Assembly (NCBI GenBank): GCA_030490835.1
Contig: CM059975.1
Coordinates: 10,111,579 to 10,175,578, forward strand
DNA length: 64,000 nt
Reading direction: 5' to 3'
Source: Annona cherimola
Taxonomy: Eukaryota > Streptophyta > Magnoliopsida > Magnoliales > Annonaceae
Part shown: positions 61,151 to 64,000 of the stretch, piece after piece
Position numbering within the stretch: position 1 is the stretch's first letter
Layout of the letters: the number at the start of each line of letters is the position of its first letter
Program-made: the position numbers and the translations under genes
Notes under the pieces: generated by a model
What the model was told of the DNA's origin: nothing
Databases searched by the model: none
What the model saw: the letters and a program-made list of their open reading frames with translations, nothing else

Positions 61151-62926
61151 TTAATATGTCATAAAAATAGTTTTTATTGAAAACTTATATTTTGAAAAAA
61201 TATTACATTGTTTTGAAAGTGAATATAGAACTATTAATTTTTTAAAAGAAATGCTTATTATATAAAATTTTGAATACATGTGATTTTTGAATTATAAATA
61301 AATGCATAGGAATAAACATGATAAATGATTTCGATTTGGAAAAATATTTTTAAAAATAAAAAGTGCTGCTTGAGTCTCCATATAGAACAACTATATTGAA
61401 TTATTTTCAAGTTTTGATAAAGTAAAATCCCTTTTGATTTGCCTTTCTCTTTGCTGAAAAGAAAATGATTCCATGGTAATACTACCATGCGGCGCATTTT
61501 GGACCTACATTATGGTCAATTGAAATTAATTATCATGCTAAGTATCATTTACTCAGATAAAATTAAAAAAAATCATCTTAAAAAGTAGATTATGGAAATT
61601 CGTCTCTCGAGTATGAGAGTGAAAAGGCAATTGTTCAAATTGTATGTGCATTCGCGATCTATTTACGTTTCCGATAATCATTTGTGATCTGTTATTCTGT
61701 TCATCATTAAAAATTCTATCGATGTTGCCGCATTATCATTTCCCAGAGGAAAAAAAGAGGAAATATTTTTCCTCCCGCTCACACGATTAGAATGTTATGT
61801 AATATATTGAATGGGATAAGAATGTAACGAGAACTTAGGATGAAAACGTATTGAAAATCCAAAAAAATATATTAGAATTAAAAAAAGTTGCATTAGAGAT
61901 AATATATAAAAAAAAAACTATTATTTTTTAGGAATGAAAAAAGTGTTTTTAGAATTTCAGTATCATTCCATCTTAGCCATGAACAACCTCATTTGAAACT
62001 ATTTTTTTATTACTTTATATTTTCAGTTATTAAAATATATCCATTTTTAATTTATTTTTTCCATTGTATCGTCGAAATTTCTCTTTTGTGCTTCTATAGG
62101 GAAAAATTATTCAGTTTGAAGAAACAATTATTAAAATAGAAATGATGCTGTTCATGAGAATACCATATAATAAATAAGCTAATCTTATTCAAACAGATTT
62201 TGCCCTCTTCACAGACGTGTTTTTCACTAACAAACCAACGAAACGAAGGAGCCAGCAAACGAATTGTCAACGGCTGTCATGAGTTTGTCACTTTTCTGCA
62301 CACTCGCGTGGCTGCGACCCTGCGATTGTTCAAGTCCAGCGAGCCAGACACATCAATTTTTTATGCTTGTTTCTTTGGCAAGTGAGGCGAGTCCCTCTCA
62401 ATTCCAGGGAAACTAATCAGAGATGCCAACCATGTGGAATTGTATTACTCGATCAGATAATAATATAAAAATGTGTTGGTAGACAAGAATGGGATGGAAT
62501 AGACATGTTCTTTTTAGAATTTTTTGTTATTATGGTCTTCCAAAGACTTTAATTGAAATAAATTTTAACGTGCAATTAGAGATTTTTAAGATAGTAGTTT
62601 TTTTTTTTTTTTTAAAATATATATATAGAAGAATAAGACAGTGGTTTGCTTGAAACCAAATCAAACTGCAAGGATAAGCAAGAAATCATCTGGAATTATT
62701 TTCCAAAAAAATTCCAGCTTGTTTGCTTAGACCTTCGAAATCCAATTAAGCTGAGTTTGTGAAATAAACAATGTGCTTTGAGATGCTGGCTTGCGCACAG
62801 CTGGGCTGCATGACGTTGGTCTCGATCCAATCTTATGACTGAAACTTTTACTTCAATTACAATCCCAACTAGTTTCTAAAATTTGAATCCCAAACCAAAA
62901 AGTGCAAATCAGGTTGGGTTTAATTG
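61151..62926. other. AT-rich spacer, no gene recognised
   Basis: Mostly low-complexity A/T. A GC-richer stretch at about 62205-62420 contains a 61-codon plus-strand frame without recognisable features. A poly-T tract followed by a short AT run lies near 62600-62625. Confidence 0.35.
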
Positions 62927-63018
62927 TTTTACTCTCAATCAATGGATTTTAAACAATTTATTGACTTCGATTTTTTACTTTCAATTAATAGATTCTAAAC
63001 CATCTACTGACTTCGATT
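62927..63018. repeat. 46-bp tandem duplication (two units)
   Basis: Units 62927-62972 and 62973-63018 both read TTTTACT.TCAAT.AAT.GAT, then end ATTGACTTCGAT or ACTGACTTCGAT. They are similar but diverged at several positions. No coding meaning is apparent. Confidence 0.75.
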
Positions 63019-63741
63019 TCTAAACTTCCTAAGCTATAATGGAACTGCTGCCCATCTGAATGATTCCCACCTGAAAGCCGGGTGGTATGGGATTTTTTGT
63101 CTATTGAAAATGTGCTAGATTAAAATACATAACATAAACCAACCGTGCCTAGTTTGGTTGGCCTTTCAAACTCCATTTTGTCTCCGTAAGCAGGAACCAG
63201 GAAATTTAATTTGTAAAGAAATTTGAAAGGTTTTATGAACTTAAATCTATAAGAATCAAATAAGATATTATATAAGTATGATTCCAAAATAAAACAATAA
63301 AAAAATACATAACATAATTTATAAGTTAGACACTTATATTAATCTATCTAGAATTTATAACAAAAAATACACGAGTCAACCCATTTTCAAATAACATTAA
63401 AAAACGTCTTTAATGGTTAAATTAAGCGTTAAAGATGTCTTTTTTTTTTTTACTTCTCAAAAAAAATCTTCAACGCTTAATTTATCTTCTTTTATTTTTA
63501 TGCTCTGTGAAAATGGTTTGACCTATGTTATTTGGGTTGTAAATACTTAAACGTAACATTAGGTTACAAAATTTAACTGAACTCATGTTTAATATAAACA
63601 AACACCAAACAAACACCATCAGACCTGAATCAGGTGGGAATGATTAGGATTGCGTTTAAAAATTAGAGTAGATACATTGTTTAAAATCTGTTAACCCGAT
63701 TTGGTTTTATTTATTTGGTTCGGGATTCGAAGTTTAAAAAT
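63019..63741. other. AT-rich spacer before the terminal SINE
   Basis: No gene is seen. A CCAACCGTGCCTAGTTTGGT hairpin-like stretch at about 63141 resembles the 5' start of the SINE at 12411 and may be a fragment. Confidence 0.3.
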
Positions 63742-64000
63742 GAAGCTGGGATGACCACCTGCGGCTAGCGCAGGTGGCAGGAGCATTTGTCTCCTTAGCA
63801 CACAGGTCGTGGGTTCGAATCCCACATGGGGTTTTCGGCCCAGAAAATTGGTGTGGGAGCTGTGGTCTCCCTTTGTAGTAGAGTGGGAGCTGCTGTCTCC
63901 CTTGGGCTTGATGGAAGCTGTTCTTCCTAATTCTTTAGTGGAACTGTGTCTCCAGATTTCTTTGGAGGAGTTATGTATCTCCTTGTTTGTAAGAATGTCT
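63742..64000 (+). mobile_element. tRNA-derived SINE, 3' end cut by the window edge
   Basis: Both Pol III promoter boxes are intact: an A box TAGCGCAGGTG at 63766-63776, fitting TRGYNNANNNG, and a B box GGTTCGAATCC at 63812-63822. The body repeats short variants of GTGGGAGCTG.TGTCTCCCTT. It shares its head and body style with the SINE at 27519-27792. It is a SINE rather than a tRNA gene because the acceptor stem does not close and a long unrelated body follows. Confidence 0.75.

Noticed and set aside
1..64000. CRISPR arrays, prophage, operons, LTR retrotransposons with gag-pol, rRNA genes
   Set aside because: No regular spacer arrays, no polymerase or integrase frames, no paired LTRs and no rRNA sequence were seen.
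1..64000. A functional gene cluster linking PAT1, the PPR proteins and PUB4
   Set aside because: The genes are spaced by 15-20 kb, face different directions, and belong to separate pathways. Nothing supports co-regulation.

Overview
This is nuclear DNA of a flowering plant. All recognisable genes are plant families (a PLS-class PPR protein, PAT1, a DG1/EMB2279-type PPR protein and a PUB4-type U-box/ARM ubiquitin ligase). They have GT-AG introns of about 0.25 to 2.6 kb. The long spacers are very AT-rich and full of short non-autonomous transposons. There are no bacterial or organellar gene signatures. The genes are not GC-biased as in grasses, but the species cannot be fixed from the sequence.

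Layout. 1-735 (minus): 5' part of an intronless PPR gene that runs off the left edge. 1246-6720: transposon block with a hAT-like element and two related long-TIR Mutator-like elements, one with a perfect 10-bp target duplication. 8597-17591 (minus): PAT1, five coding exons, 822 aa, with a SINE in intron 4. 17.9-33 kb: gene-poor spacer with MITEs, fold-back elements and SINEs. 33914-42441 (minus): a predicted plastid PPR protein, nine coding exons, 1110 aa, with a possible extra last exon at 33160-33303. 42.9-50.2 kb: more MITEs and fold-back elements. 52528-59177 (plus): PUB4-type ligase, four coding exons, 825 aa, preceded by a probable 5'UTR intron. 59.2-64 kb: spacer with one MITE and a tRNA-derived SINE cut by the right edge.

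The genes are independent transcription units: PAT1 acts in mRNA decapping and decay, the second PPR protein probably in plastid RNA metabolism, and PUB4 in ubiquitin signalling. No operon-like or clustered pathway is visible. I found no convincing new biological system. The most distinctive content is the transposon landscape: a MITE family with GGGTGTGTTTGG ends and variable 3-bp target duplications, SINEs with clean target duplications, and paired MULE-like elements with expanded interiors. Exon coordinates were derived by hand from splice signals and reading-frame continuity; no database search was run.
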